Positions 34,401 through 48,560 are shown, counted from the stretch's first letter. The stretch: 55,595 bases of DNA from Ophiosphaerella korrae (GCA_028456385.1 JALNQF010000275.1:1-55595); one strand, 5' to 3'. The notes: generated from the sequence alone by a model not told the origin. Numbers and translations: made by a program.

Positions 34401-36355
34401 AGAAAAGAAAGGATAGATTAGACTATACAAAATCTAAGGTATTAAGGATTAAGACGTAATAATTAATCTTAAAAATAGCCTAGCTATATTTAGATATACC
34501 TAGGCTAAACCCTATTACTACGTAGACTAACTACTATACCTAAACATAGCAGACTAAGACAACCTAGATAAACTACCTCCTATATAGATTAAACCCCTAC
34601 TAATAAGAAGACGCAGTTAACTAAGAAAAACTATACAAGAAGAACTAGATAAAAATAACAACCTAATCTCTACACAATAAAAAGGATAGCGTAGGAGGAC
34701 TATACGTTAAGACGTAGACTTATTCCTAAACTAGAAAGAAAAGGATAACTACGTACTTACTATCTAACTACGCAAAGAAGGTATTATTACAACTCTAGGG
34801 ACGTTATTTAAAGAATTAGACTATATAGAAATAGAAGCCCTTATTTCTAATAGTACCTTTAAGATTCTGCTATTTAATCTAAACAAATACTAAGGAAGAA
34901 TCTTTAACCTCTAACTTGTACAAGAAGTTAAAGGAAAGACAACCTAACTATATAAGAAATCTAGGCTAGTACTAGTAAGATACTTAGATAAAGGCAAAAA
35001 GGAGATCTTAACTTAATCTCTTATAATCTAACGTATAAGTTAAAGGCTTATACTAGTAATTAGCGCCTTACTAATTACTTCGCACGGAATATACTACAAA
35101 CTTAGAGATATTACCTAGGTATATATCTAATTAATAGATAAGCTCCTCTACACGCTATACGCAAAACTACTAAAGGAACTAAAGGACTTATTTCTACTAA
35201 ATACTATCTTACGTATTGTACGCCTACTCTACAGCGTAGTAGAATTAAGCTTATACTAGTTTAAGACGTACTACAACTACTACAAAGATAAACTTAAAAT
35301 AAAGACCTCTTTGTACAACCTATACTTACTAATTATAGATAAAAGATAAACTATATTTAGAATTATAGGACTATAGATAGATAATATAATTAGTATTATA
35401 ACGAAAACCTTTATATAAAGGAAATAAGAAGAACTTAAATGTATAAAGTTCTGCGCAAAACTAAAGATAATCCTATTAGAAGACTAACCTATTAAGTTTA
35501 ATAGAGGAAAGATCTTAATTATATAGAACAAGATACACCTTAGATAAAAAGGATAGATTAACTATCTCTATACGATTAATACACTAGTAAAAGACGCTAC
35601 CTAATAATATATTATCTAAAGGGTAAAGAGAGTATACGTTGTATTAGTATACTAACTAGAAGTAGTATTTAACTTAGTAGATATAGTATAAACAATAAAC
35701 CTATTACTAGAAGATATTAAAGCCCTAAACGTACAAATCTAATAGTAAATTAACAACTAAGAACAAGGCCTAACTTACGTCTTACTACAACTTAATCGCG
35801 CGAAGTTATTTATCTTTATAGATAGATTATTTACTAGTAACAAAGACCTTAGCTTCTAACTAAGATTTGTTATCGTCCTTACTATAGAATAATGTACGTA
35901 AGATAAATATAGCTTTAAAATCTATAGTAATATTATACACTAGAACTTAATTAAATGTAAAAAGGTTACTAGGAGCGTTCTAGTAAGCAAACTATATAGA
36001 ATAGTAAATAGCTTTAATAACGCTATTACTATTAGTATAACACTTTAATAAATCGTACAAACACTTAATATACTACTTATCCTAGTAGTAGTATACTTAG
36101 ACTTAAAATCCCTATACAACTACCTTGTAAAATTAGGTACAACAAATAAGAAGAGACTTATAATTAATATTATATCCCTTAAGAAGTTATATAAGAATAG
36201 AGATATTATAAAAGTCTAATAGATTAATAGTAAAGATAACCTAGTAGATATATATATAAAGAAGACTCTAAACTTAGCTATAGAAAGACTTATCTTAAAT
36301 AATATACTTAAGATAAGAGTAAAAGTATTTATAGATAGACTTAAGCCTATATAAC
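31480..36355 (+). pseudogene. Copia-1 gag-pol relic (integrase, RT, RNase H)
   Basis: Read on the plus strand through many RIP-type stops. Integrase core: DYIIHDLGTNFIVEEFKN near 33,930-33,975 and VGKVKRTYVPLYYTFNILK near 34,035-34,095, as in fungal Copia integrases. RT lies around 34,750-35,760 but is heavily damaged. RNase H begins with FIDRLFTSNKDLSFQLRFVI (about 35,815) and includes YLDLKSLYNYLVKLGTTNKK (about 36,095-36,155), NLVDIYIKKTLN and DRLKP at the end. Gag occupies roughly 31,480-32,750 and follows an A-rich stretch (31,219-31,250). Not expressible. Confidence 0.8.
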
Positions 36356-36394
36356 TAAAAGACTAATAAGAGTATAAGGAGGGGCCCCCTCTCT

Positions 36395-37351
36395 ATAAGT
36401 TAAAAAAAAAAAAAAAAGAGCTAAGTAAAGGAGGCTTAAGCTCCTACCTATATATATATATTACCCTTCTCTCCCTCTCCTCTTCTTATTCTTCTTCTTC
36501 TTCTTATAGTAAACTAATATCTATTAGCCTTAGCTAATAAATAATAATAAGCGTAAGTAAGTTAAATAGTAAGCCTTACTTCTTCTAGACACTATATAGT
36601 AAAGAAAAGACTTTTAAATTTATACTAAAGAAACTTTTCTTTCTCTTCTTCTTTTCCTTCTACGCAAATAAGCCTACGTACTAAATATAATACTTATAAC
36701 AAGTACTATAACTCTACTAAACGTAAGAGCTATAAGACCCTCTTTAGAAGCTAGAGACTATATAGTATTTAAGGAAGGGCAAAGGCCCTAAACAACTACT
36801 ATACTAGTAGGTGCACTAGACGCCTATAAAGGCGCCCTAGCTCTATACTAGTAGTACGTAGAAATACCCCTTTTAATAGACTACCTTAGTAGCCTAGAGC
36901 TATAAGTTAGTGCCTAAAGGCAAAGAAACTATTACGTCGTATAATAGTAAGGTAGTAATTACAACCTTGTTATTCTATACAATTATTAGCTACCTAACAC
37001 TATATAAGTAAAGGATATAATATACGTTTATATAAAGAGAGCGCATAAAGCGCTAATAACTAAGCTACCTAGTAGGTAGAACTACTAAGATATAGCTACT
37101 AGTAGCGCTATAGACTATAACGTCGCTAAAGGTAATATAGGTAGTAGTAGGGGTAGCTAAAGATAATAAACTAGTAGGGACAAGCGATATAATCTACTAC
37201 ACACGTTAGTATTACACGAAAATATAAGGGAAAGAATAGAGAAACTATATAGTACTAGTGCTAGTGCTAGTAGTAATAGTAGTAGTAGTAGTAATAGTAG
37301 TAGTAATAGTAGTAGTAATAGTAGTAGTAATAGTAGTAGTAATAGTAATAA

Positions 37352-37417
<66 letters not shown>

Positions 37418-37915
37418 CTTTAGAGGTAGTATAAGAGTAAGATATATAAGTATAAGTAGCTTTTTTAGCTTTACTCTATAAGAATAAGTTAGTATAACAA
37501 TTACTAATATAAAAAGTAAGCTTTAAAAGCTTTAAAAATAGTAACTTATAATAGCTATAATAATAGTTACTAAAGAGTTTACGAGGCTAAGAAAACTCTA
37601 AATATACTACGCGTAGCGTATAAGCGCTTAGCTCCTACGTACAAGCCTAAAACAAATAGAATTGCAGGTAAAGTTATTTTTAACTAAGTTTAGATAACTA
37701 CTATAATACTTATTAAACAGCTCTACTACGCAGCTTACCTAAGAGGTGTATTATAAGTTAGAGCTCTACTCTATACAATTTAAGTAAGCCCGTAGTAGTA
37801 AGCAAGCTATATAAGCTATTTAAGCTGCTCTACTATATATAAGTAGCCTAGCTTAGATAGCTCTTTAATTAATAATTATCTCCTACTTATTCCTAAGCTC
37901 GCATCTCGTAATAGA
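36395..37915. mobile_element. Unclassified repeat block between Copia-1 and Gypsy-5
   Basis: It belongs neither to Copia-1 nor to the Gypsy family. It starts after the ggggcccc palindrome (36381-36388) and has a run of A at 36402-36417, a short hairpin (gaggcttaagctc) and a TATA-rich stretch, then a TAG/AGT microsatellite. Its last ~140 bp (about 37,780-37,915) recur in inverted orientation at about 55,480-55,595, so it is a repeat family. No protein domain was recognised. A long LTR or a non-autonomous element is possible. Confidence 0.5.
37252..37417. repeat. (AGT/AAT)n trinucleotide repeat
   Basis: About 165 bp of agt units with interspersed aat, the last ~70 bp pure agt. In one frame it reads as poly-Ser/Asn and in another as TAG stops. 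An AGC/AAC (Ser/Asn or Gln) coding repeat altered by RIP would give this pattern. Confidence 0.85.
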
Positions 37916-40900
37916 TTTGTTTAGATATACTTAATAGTTATAAGTATAGAGGAAGTATATAAAGACTAGAAAGAACGTAATCTTAAAGAAATAAAGTTTA
38001 TACTATTTTAAGAATAGATAAAGTAATATATAGTTATAGTAAGAAGAACATTATATAAAGAGAATAGTAATACCTTATAAAAAAGATATAATAGATTAAT
38101 AAAGTATATATACTATAAGTACTAGTAGTATACTATATCTTAATAATAAATACACCTAGAAAAGACAAATACTAGGAAGGAGATAATAAGATAATAGATC
38201 TAGAACATCTAATATATTTTAAAGTATTATAGATATTATACCTAGATAAGAATTATACTATATATAGAAACCCTAAGGTAAACAATAATATATAGCCTAT
38301 AAGGAGAAAAGGCTATAATTATATAAGAGTAATCCTAGTAGAAAATATCTAAGGATAGGAAATAATTCTAGAAGATAGATACGTAGTAGTAAGGCCTAGA
38401 TACAAGTTATCTAAGAAATACGTCTAAGGAAGACTATAGTATAAATATATAAATAATAAATATCTAAAGTATAAAGAATATAAACTTAAAATAGAGCTAT
38501 AGCCCTAAAAAGAGAGGTAATTTACAAAGTCGCTAAAGTAAGAAAAGCTAAAAGGTATAGGAAGCCTATATATTATAAAAATAGGTATATACTAAAGAAA
38601 GAGAGTATAACTAATAATTAATAGTAGAGCTACAAAGAACTTTATATTAAGAAAATTTATAGAAGTATAAAGAAAAAGGTATATAATAAAGAAATACTCT
38701 TAACAACTAAGTATAATTAAAAGAAAACTGTTCTAGGAACCTATTAGGTTTAAGACAGTTCCCTCTATATTAGAACTAGAAAGAATAATAATTAAGAATA
38801 TAGTTATAGATATAACAATAATTAATAATAAATAAGATATAATATTAGGAATACTATAGTTATAGATAACTAACCTATATATTAATTAGAGAATAAGAAA
38901 AATAAGCTACTACAAAATAGATACGTTAAAAGCTAATATAAGCACCTATAAAGGAGAATTCCTAGAAGAATATAAGAAATAGGAAAAACAACTTATAGAA
39001 CTAGAAGACTACCTTCTAGAATATTAACTATAGGATTTAGTAATAGAACTAGATAAAAATAAAAACGTAGGATAGAGCCTAGTCTATAGAAAAATAGAAG
39101 AGGAATCTAAGATTAAAAGAATATTTATCTAAAATATAATAAAAAAAGGATAGATAAGAGAATCTAAATCTTTAGTAGTATATAGACTTATACTTATAGA
39201 TAAAAAGGAAATAAGTAATAAGAGACCTTATATAGATTTTAGAAAAACTAACGTAATTATAAACAAGAACTAATACCTACTACTATAAATAAATAGAATA
39301 CAAGATAAATTAAGAAGAGTAAAAATCTTTACAAAACTAGATATCTAAAACGCCTACTACTAGATTAGAATTAAAAAAGAAGATAAGTAGAAAATAGCGT
39401 TTAGAATATAGTATAAACTATGTAAATACGTAGTTATACTATTTAGCTTAATAAACGCGCTAGTAGTATTTTAAGAAAGAATTAAAATAGTACTAAGAGA
39501 ATACTTAGACGAATTTATATTTATATACCTAGACAATATCCTTATATTCTTAGAAATAGAGGAAGAACACGTACAATATATATATAAAGTACTAGAGAAA
39601 TTAGTAGAAAATAAACTATTTCTTAAGATAAGAAAATGCGAATTCTATATAAAAGAAATAGACTTCCTTAGATTTATTATTAAACTAGGAAAAATTAAGA
39701 TTAATCTAGAAAAGATTAGATTAATTAACAAATAGCTAATACTAAGAAACCTAATAGAGGTACAATAATTTTATAGGCTAGCTAACTTTTATAAAAAGTT
39801 AATAGTAAGATAGTCTAAAAATATAGAACTAATAATAAGACTTATAAAAAAAGATATACTATTTAAATAGATAAAGGAATATAATAAAGTATTTAATAAA
39901 ATTAAGAAGAAGTTTATAGAAAACCTAGTTATTAGAATATATAACTTAGACCTACTAGTAATAGTAAAAATAGATATATCTAATTTAGTCTATAGAATAG
40001 CACTAATACAAGAAGACCTAGAGACTAGAAAAGAACACCTAGTTAAATACTTCTCTAAGAAAATAAAAATAGTAGAACTTAATTACTTAATCTATAACAA
40101 AGAAATACTAGTAATCTATAAAGTATTTAAATAATAGAGAGTATACCTATAAGGAGTAAAGTACTAGACAAAAGTCTATATAGACTATAAGAATCTTATA
40201 AGATTTATAATAAACAAGGAACTATTATAACACTATATAAGATAGTAGGAATTTCTATTAATATTTAATATAGAAATTAAATATATAAAAGGGAAAGATA
40301 ACTAATTTATAGACGCCTTTAGTAGAAGACTAGACTTATAAGAAGAAGTAAGCGCTACTAGTATAGTTCTAGTAAAGAACAAAGAAAAATACTTAGTCTT
40401 AAATATACCTAAAATAGCTATAATACTTAAAAGAATAAGTAGTAAACTAGATAAATAGATTTAGAAGGTAATAAAAGAAGTATCTAAAGAAATAGATAAA
40501 CTAGAAATCTAAAAAGAAATTATATAAGCTTATAGAAGAATATATATTTTAGGAAAGATCTAAAGAAAATTTATACAATAATTCTACAAGTTACTAGTAT
40601 ATAGATACTAAAGTATTAATAAAATATTAGATAGGTTACTATAAGATTACTATATCCTAAAAGTAAGATAACTAGTAATAGAAGTACTATAAAACTATAT
40701 AGAATACTATAGAAACAAATATAATAAATACGCACTATATAAGATACTATAACTAGTTAAGATACTAGAATAACTATAGAGAGTTATTATAATAGACTTT
40801 ATTACAAAACTACTAAAGTCTAAAGACTTAATATTAGGAGTTAAGTATAATAGAATCTTAATAATAGTAGATAAGCTTATAAAGTATATATACTTTAGAC

Positions 40901-41880
40901 TATATAAAGAAAAAAGTAGGATAGAAGTTACTATATACTAGGTTCTAGGAACTATAATTAGTTAATATAGACTACTAGACAAGATTATTATAGATAGAGA
41001 TATACGATTTATATTAAAACTATAGGGAATAATAATAGCGCAATTAGGAATATAATACGTAATATCTATAGTATACTACTTATAAATAGATAGATAATTA
41101 GAACAAATAAATTAGATAGTAAAATAATACCTAAGATACTACCTTAACTATAATTAGAACAATTAGGTATAGTTACTACCTATAGTATAGTTAGTATACA
41201 ATAGCGTAAAGAATATAGTAATAGGAGTAACGTTCTTCTTTATAAACTATAGATTCGAACCTAATATATATTAGATACTAAGAAATTAGATATCTTAGTC
41301 TCTTAGAGGAGAAAACTTCGCTAATAGACTTAAAGATATATATAATTAACTAAGATAGAACGTAGAATTCTTATACAATTATATAGCTAAGTACTATAAT
41401 AAAAAGTATAAAGAAGGACTTTAATTTAAAGAGGGAGTAAAAGTATAGTTAGTATAAAAGAATATTAAGAGTAAACAACTAAGTTTAAAACTAGACTACG
41501 TTAAGATAAGACTATATAAAATTAAGAAAGAAGTTATACTAGTTATACTTAAACTAAAGCTACTAAATAAAATAAAGATATACCTAATATTCTATATAGC
41601 TTTACTAGAACAAGCACTATAAAACGTAGAACTACTAGTATATAAAGTAGATACGTATAGAGAATAAGAAGAATAAAAAGTTAAAGAAATCTTATAGTAC
41701 TAGTTCTATAATAGAAAGAACTACTACTTAGTAGAATAGATAGATATAGACAAAAAAGGATAACTATAGGAGAAAATATAGAAACTAGAGAATAATCTTA
41801 ATTACTTTAAGAAACTAGAGGAGTTCTAAAGTTAAAACCTTCTAGAACGCCTAGTAGTAAACTAAGAGGAACGACACTAC
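37916..41880 (+). pseudogene. Gypsy-5 pol relic, 3' part
   Basis: Resumes at ttgtttagatatact, aligned with Gypsy-1 near 9,690. Contains RT with catalytic box YLDN at 39526-39537, RNase H (VKIDISN near 39,966), integrase core near 40,780-40,800, and a chromodomain-like end (NYYLVE, LEEF) near 41,700-41,830. Stops throughout. Confidence 0.85.
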
Positions 41881-42239
41881 TAACAATAGATAGAGAGGCG
41901 CTAGACTTACCCAACGCAATAGGAGCTAGAGCAGCCTCTACTATATCCTTGAAATTAAGCTTAGACTCTAAGAGAGTAGACTACTTAATAGACTTCTTAT
42001 TGTTTAAGGCTTTTATCTTACAAAGACGAGATAAACGAGCCTAATTATTAGATAACTATATTTAATTATTAAGAAAACAAGACTAATATTCCTCTAGCGT
42101 ATAACAAGAGACCTTATAGAGCTTCTTATACTATTTTTTAGCTTCTACAATCTATAATAATAGTTTTTCTTAAGCGTAGTTAATAGCTCTCTCTATTACA
42201 AATAAGTATAGACGTACAAATAAGTATCTTTAACTTATA

Positions 42240-42390
42240 CTCTACTATAGATATACTAGATAGGTTATAAGATAAATAAGCGTTAGTATAAATATATACC
42301 TTATAAGCTTTACTATACTTTAAAGAGAGGTAGACTAATAAAGGGTTTATAGATTTATAATAAGAATAAGGAAATATTATAATACTACTT
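42240..42390 (-). pseudogene. Antisense Cys-rich ORF in Gypsy-5 (zinc-cluster-like)
   Basis: Minus-strand frame reading IIIFPYSYYKSINPLLVYLS and then SKAYKVYIYTNAYLSYNLSS. The six aligned positions are all Tyr: Y-x2-Y, 8, Y, 8, Y-x2-Y, 8, Y. It is more diverged than the other four copies, but KAYKVYIYTNxxxSYN matches Gypsy-1 and Gypsy-4. It is placed between pol and the 3' LTR, as in the other copies. Confidence 0.4.
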
Positions 42391-42542
42391 TATAATATAC
42401 AATCTACTAACTAAATACAATAAAGAGTAGATTTAGTAGGTATAGAGATAAAGAATAAAGAACTTTATATTAATAAAGAAACTAGACTAATAACCTTAGC
42501 TCTAGGGTAGGAAATTAAAAGACTACTTAAAGAAGGAGATAG

Positions 42543-42992
42543 TGTTATAAGCGTAATAAGGGAAATTAAGTTAGAACTAATTAGCCTAGACTTAGACACT
42601 AATAAAGTATAAGATAAGCAAGGTAATAACTTTAAATAGGAAGCTACTTATAATTAGGATATGTAGGTAATCTCCTAATCTATTAAGCGTATAAATAGAA
42701 AGTAATTATAGATTAATAGATTAGTAATCTATAATCTATACCTACTAAGACTAGATACAAGTTATAGATTAATAGATTAGATAGACTATATAGTTAGTAG
42801 TAATATATATTATTAGGATACTATTAGTAATTTAATCCTTTAACTATAGAACGCTAATATAAGATAGTTACAAAATATCTTCTATTATTTATAGTTATTA
42901 TAGATTCCTAATATAGACTTTTGTTATTACTTCGCGATCTACTAACCCCTTTAAGATAGGTTTCTATAGTCGACGATAAGAGGCCTATAATA
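42543..42992 (+). repeat. Gypsy-5 3' LTR
   Basis: 450 bp, begins tgttataagcgtaataagg, ends aggcctataata, followed by the ctatt duplicate. The polypurine tract agaaggagatag precedes it. Confidence 0.92.
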
Positions 42993-43059
42993 CTATTCTA
43001 GCTCTTATTATATTAGACGTTCCTAACGCCTCTCTATTTAGTACTAGTAGTACTAATTT

Positions 43060-46000
43060 TCTTAGTTTACTATAAAGTAGTCTAGAGGGTTTTAACTTTA
43101 GAAGACCTCTAGTTTTTTAGGGTAGTTAAAGTTATCTTCTAGTTTCTATATCTTCTCCTATAGTTGTCCTTTCTCGTCTATACCTATCTATTTTACTAGA
43201 TAGTAGTTTCTACTATTATAGAACTAGTATACTAGGATTTCTTTAACTTCCTATTCTTCTTATTTTCTATACGTGTCTACTTTATATACTAGTAGCTCTA
43301 TATTTTATAGTACTATCTTAAGTAGTACTATATAGAAGGTTAAGTATATCTTTATCTTACTTAGTAGTTTTAGTTTAAATATAACTAGTATAACTTCTTT
43401 CTTAACTTTATATAGTCTTATCTTAATATAATCTAATTTTAAACTTAGGTGCTTACTTTTAATGTTTTTTCGTACTAACTATACTTTTTCTCTCTTTTTA
43501 AATTAGGGTCCCTCTTTATACTTTTAGTTGTAGTATTTTACTATCTAATTATATAGGAATTCCGCGTCCTATCTTAGTTAATTGTGTATTTCTTTAAGTC
43601 TATTAGTAAGGTTTTCTCCTCTTAAGGACTAAAATACTTCTATTCTTAGTATTCTATATATATTAGGGTTAAATCTATAGTTTATAAAGAAAAGTAATAC
43701 TCCTATTACTATATTTTTTACGCTATTGTATACTAACTATACTATAGGTAATAGCTATACCTAGTTGTTCTAGTTATAATTAAGGTAGTATCTTAAGTAT
43801 TATTCTACTATTTAATTTATTCTTTCTAACTATCTATCTATTTATAGATAATATACTATAGACATTATATATTTAATTCCTAATTACGCTATTATTATTC
43901 CCTATAATTTTAATATAAATCTTATATTTTTATCTATAATAATCTTGTCTAGTAGGCTGTATTAGCTAATTATAGTTCCTAGGACCTAGTATATAGTAAC
44001 TTCTATCCTACTCTTTTTATTATATAGTCTAAAGTATAAGTACTTTATAAGTTTATTTACTATTATTAGAATTCTATTGTACTTAACTCTTAATATTAGG
44101 TTATTTAACTTAGGTAACTTTATAATAAAGTTTATTGTAATAACTCTTTATAGTTATTCTAGTACTTTTACTAGTTATAGTATTCTATATAGTATATATC
44201 TACTATACTTATTTCTTTAGTATTCTATATAATCCTATAGTACTTCTATTATAAGTTATCTTGCTTTTAGAATATAGTAGTCTTGTAGTAGTCTATCTAA
44301 TATTTTTTTAATACCTTAGTAACTATATACTAGTAATTTATAGAATCATTATATAAATTCTCTTTAGATTTTCTTTAGAATATATATTCTTCTATAGGCT
44401 TATATAACTCCTTCTTAGATTTCTAGTTTTTTTATTTTTTTAGATACTTTTTGCGTTGTTTTCTAAATCTATTCGTCTAGCTTACTACTCTTTCTTTTAA
44501 GTATTATAGCTATTTTAGGTATATTTAGGACTAAATATCTTTCTTTATTCTTAACTAGAACTATACTAGTAGCGCTTACTTCTTCTTATAAGTCTAGTCT
44601 TCTACTAAAGGTATCTATAAATTAGTTGTCTTTCTCTTTTATATATATAATTTCTATATTAAATATTAATAGAAACTCCTACTATCTTATATATTATTAT
44701 AATAATTCTTTATTTAGTATAAATCTTATAAGATTCCTATAGTCTATATAGACCTTTGTTTAGTATTTTACTCTTTATAGGTATACTCTCTATTATTTAA
44801 ATACTTTATAGATTACTAGTATCTCCTTATTATAGATTAGGTAATTAAGTTCTACTATTTTTATCTTCTTAGAGAAGTATTTAACTAGGTGCTCCTTCTT
44901 AGTCTTTAGGTCTTCTTGTATTAGTACTATTCTATAGACTAAATTAGATATATCTATTTTTACTATCGCTAGTAGGTCTAGGTTATATATTCTAATAACT
45001 AGGTTTTTTATAAACTTTCTTTTTATCCTATTAAATACTTTATTGTATTCTCTTATCTACTTAAATAGCGTATCTTTTATTATAAGTCTTGTTATTAGTT
45101 TTATATTTTTAGACTATCCTACTATTAACTTTCTATAAAAGTTAGCTAACCTATAAAATTGTTATACCTCTTTTAGGTTTTTTAGCGTTAGCTATTTATT
45201 AATTAATCTAATCTTTTCTAAGTTAATCTTAATTTTTCCTAGATCTATAATAAATCTAAGGAAGTCTATTTCTTTTATATAGAATTCGTATTTTCTTATT
45301 TTAAGAAATAATTTACTATCTACTAGCTTCTCTAGTACTTTATATATATATTATATATATTCTTCCTCTATTTCTAAGAATATAAAGATATTGTCTAGGT
45401 ATATAAATATAAATACGTCTAAGTACTCTCTTAGTACTATATTAATTCTCTTTTAAAAGGCTACTAGTACGTTTATTAAGCTAAAAAGTATAACTAAGTA
45501 TTTATATAGTCTATATTGTATTCTAAACGCTATCTTCTATTTATTACCTTTCTTAATTCTAATCTAGTAGTAAGTGTTCTAGATATCTAGTTTTATAAAG
45601 ATTTTTACTTTCTATAGTTTATCTTATATTTTATCTATTTATAGTAAGGGGTATTAGTTCTTGTTTATAATTGCGTTAGTTTTTCTAAAATCTACGTAGA
45701 GCCTTTTATTACTTATTCTCTTTTTATCTATAAATATAAGTCTATATACTACTAAGGATTTAGATTCTTATATCTATCCTTTTCTAATTGCATTTTTAAT
45801 AAACGCTCGTTTAATCTTAGATTTTTCTTCTATTTTTCTATAAACTAGGCTCTATCTTACGTCCTTGTCTTCTTTTAAGTCTATTACTAAATCCTATAGC
45901 TAATATTCTAGAAGGTAATCTTTAGGCTCTATAAGCTATTTTTCCTATTTCTTATATTCTTTAGGAAATTCTCCTTTATAGGTACTTATGTTAGCTTTTA

Positions 46001-48560
46001 ATATATCTAATTTGTAGTAGTTAATCTTTCTTATTCTCTAATTAATATATAGGTTAGTTATCTATAACTATAGTATCTCTAGTATTATATCTTACTTGTT
46101 ATTAATTATTATTATATCTATAACTATATTCTTAATCTTTATCTCTTCTAGTTCTAGTATAGAGAGAACTATCTTAAACCTAATAGGCTCTTAGAATAGT
46201 TTTCTTTTAATTATACTTAGTTATTAAAGGTATTTCTTTATTATATACTTTATTCCTTATATTTCTATAAACTTCTTTAATATAAAGTTTCTTGTAGCTC
46301 TACTATTAATTATTAATTGTACTTTCTTTCCTTAATAAGTACCTATTTTTGTAAAATATAAGCCTCTTATACTTTCTAGTTGTTCTTACTTAGGTAATTT
46401 TATAAATTATCTATTTTTCTAGAGCTATAGCCTTACTTTAAGTTTGTATTCCTTGTATTTTAGATATTTATTGTACTTGTATTTGTACTATAGTTTTCTT
46501 TAGACGTATTTCTTAGATAGTTTAGGTCTAGGCCTTACTACTACGTATCTATCTTCTAGAATTATTTCTTATCTTTAGATATTTTCTACTAGGATTACTT
46601 TTATATAATTATAGCCTTTTCTTCTTATAGGCTATATATTATTGTTTACCTTAGGGTTTCTATATATAACGTAATTCTTATCTAAGTATAATATCTATAA
46701 TACTTTAAAGTATACTAGGTATTTTAGATCTATTATTTTATTATGTCTTTCTTAGTATTTATCTTCTCTAGGTGTATCTATTATTAGAATATAGTATACT
46801 ACTAGTACTCTTAGTATATAGGCTTTGTTAATCTATTATATCTTTCTTATAAAGTACTACTATTCTCTTTATATAAGTATTCTTTCTACTATAACTATAT
46901 ATTACTTTATCTATTCTTAAAATAGTATAAACTTTATTTCTTTAAGATTGCGTTCTTTCTAGTCTTTATACGCTTCTTCTATACTTATAACTATTAAGTA
47001 TATTTAAATAAATCTCTAGTCTTTGTTTTATTCCTCTATATCTATTATTATATAGCTATTATAGCTATATATATTTAGCTAGGTATACTCTATACCTTTT
47101 ATACTAACTTATCTCTTACTTCTTTATAGTCCTTTAGAGGAAGCTATAGTAGTTTCTTTATCTAGTACTAGTTCTTTAGCCTAGATTAATAGTACTAGGG
47201 GCTCTTCCCCTTCTAGATCTTCTACTAGTAAGTCTATTACGTATATAGTTTCTTTTAGCTATACTTTTATTCTACTTTCTTTTATTACTACTACTCTATT
47301 TCTTTATTATAGGAAGTATCTTACTCTTTACTTACTAGAAAGATATATATAGTAGTTGTCTTTATAATAAAAGGTCTAATAGAGTATTACGTATTATATT
47401 TCTTTACTCTTAGCTACTTTTTCTTAAGGTTTAGCCTGCGCTTGTAGTGCTTCTTTCTTTTTCTTAGTTATTTTTAACTAAGCTTCTTTATTTTTCTTAT
47501 AGTCCTTACTTCTATAGTTTTTTACAAAGTATCCTAGTTTTCTATATTTATAATATACTATATCTTTTTTCTTTTATAATTAGTATTTTTTTATATAGTA
47601 GCCTCTCTTACTATAGTTAAAGTACGTAAAGTCTTTATTTTTTTTCTTCTTCTTATCCTTGTTTGCGTTAAGGATTATAAGGTCTCTAGTATCCTAGTTT
47701 CTAGTTTAGTTACTATACTTATTCTTTTTCTATTCTTAAAGATTATTATTAATTTAGATTACCTATTATTTTAGAGCTTCTAGTGTCCTAGGTTTTTCTA
47801 TATATATTATCTTGTATTAGATTTTTATATTTAGTCCTTGTTTAAATTATAATATTAGGGCTAATTTATTCTATTCTATATTTTAGGATAGTTATTTAAA
47901 CTATAATATATATTTAGGAATACTCTTACTTTATATAAGCCTCTTAAGTTTCTCTTTAGCTTATTAGGTAATATCTATATCCCTAAATACTACTCTTATT
48001 CGTTTAGTAAAGTATTTATAACTTCTAAAAATAGCTCTAGTTTTATCTTTCTAGGTTATTAGAGAATGTATTATATAGTCTATCTAGTAAAGTTTATACT
48101 ATCTTATTATATCTTCTTTAAGGTATAGCCTAATATATATTACTTTCTTTTCTTCTATATTAAAGTATAGTACTTATATATCTATCTAGAGTTATACTAA
48201 CGCTATAAAGGGTCTTAATTTTTCTCTTATCCTATCGAATTTCTTAAGTATAGGTATCTTAGGTAGCTTCTTAGTTGCGCTTATTTCTAGTCGTTAAGTA
48301 ATTATTTCTATCTAGTTCTATCTTTTAATAATAGCTTTAATTTGTACTTTATTTTACTTTATGTAGTGTTGTAGTTCTTTATTCTATATTTCTAAAGTAT
48401 TAATTACTATCTTTATATCTTCTTTTTTAGAGATTAAGTTGTTTAAGTAGTCTTTAATTTATTTCTATATAGTATTATCTAACTTATAGCTACTTATAAG
48501 TGCCTTAGTTCCTTTCTTAGTTAAACTTTCTACTATTGTATTAGCTAGACTATACGCTAC
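43060..48560 (-). pseudogene. Gypsy-3 gag-pol relic
   Basis: Complete in length on the minus strand, to the right of the Gypsy-5 insertion. Gag is at about 47,700-48,560 and the zinc-knuckle region at about 47,510-47,640. The RT catalytic box is YLDN at 45390-45401. RNase H and integrase follow leftwards, with the chromodomain-like end near 43,120-43,270. Interrupted by many stops. Confidence 0.85.

Larger units (their letters stand above)
30728..36390 (+). mobile_element. Copia-1: Copia retrotransposon lacking a recognisable 3' LTR
   Basis: The left end is a 477-bp LTR (30728-31204) with inverted ends tgtctgta/tacagaca, inserted after aaaat in Gypsy-5 gag. The internal order, integrase before RT and RNase H at the end, is that of Ty1/Copia. 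After the RNase H region comes a purine-rich tract (ataaggagggg, about 36374-36384), where a 3' LTR should start with tgtctgta. Instead ccccctctctataag follows, and no copy of the LTR was found to its right. The element is therefore truncated or rearranged. Confidence 0.8.
29489..42992 (+). mobile_element. Gypsy-5: Gypsy element inserted in Gypsy-3, disrupted by Copia-1 and a second block
   Basis: LTRs 29489-29938 and 42543-42992 (450 bp each) with target duplicate ctatt at 29484-29488 and 42993-42997. Own internal sequence is 29939-30727 and about 37916-42542, roughly 5.4 kb. Compared with Gypsy-1, the stretch corresponding to Gypsy-1 positions about 8,892-9,689 is absent. The intervening 7.2 kb is Copia-1 plus an unclassified block. 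The element runs opposite to its host Gypsy-3. Confidence 0.9.

Noticed and set aside
36378..36394. ggaggggccccctc palindrome as the start of the Copia-1 3' LTR
   Set aside because: The 5' LTR starts tgtctgta, and no sequence resembling it follows the palindrome.
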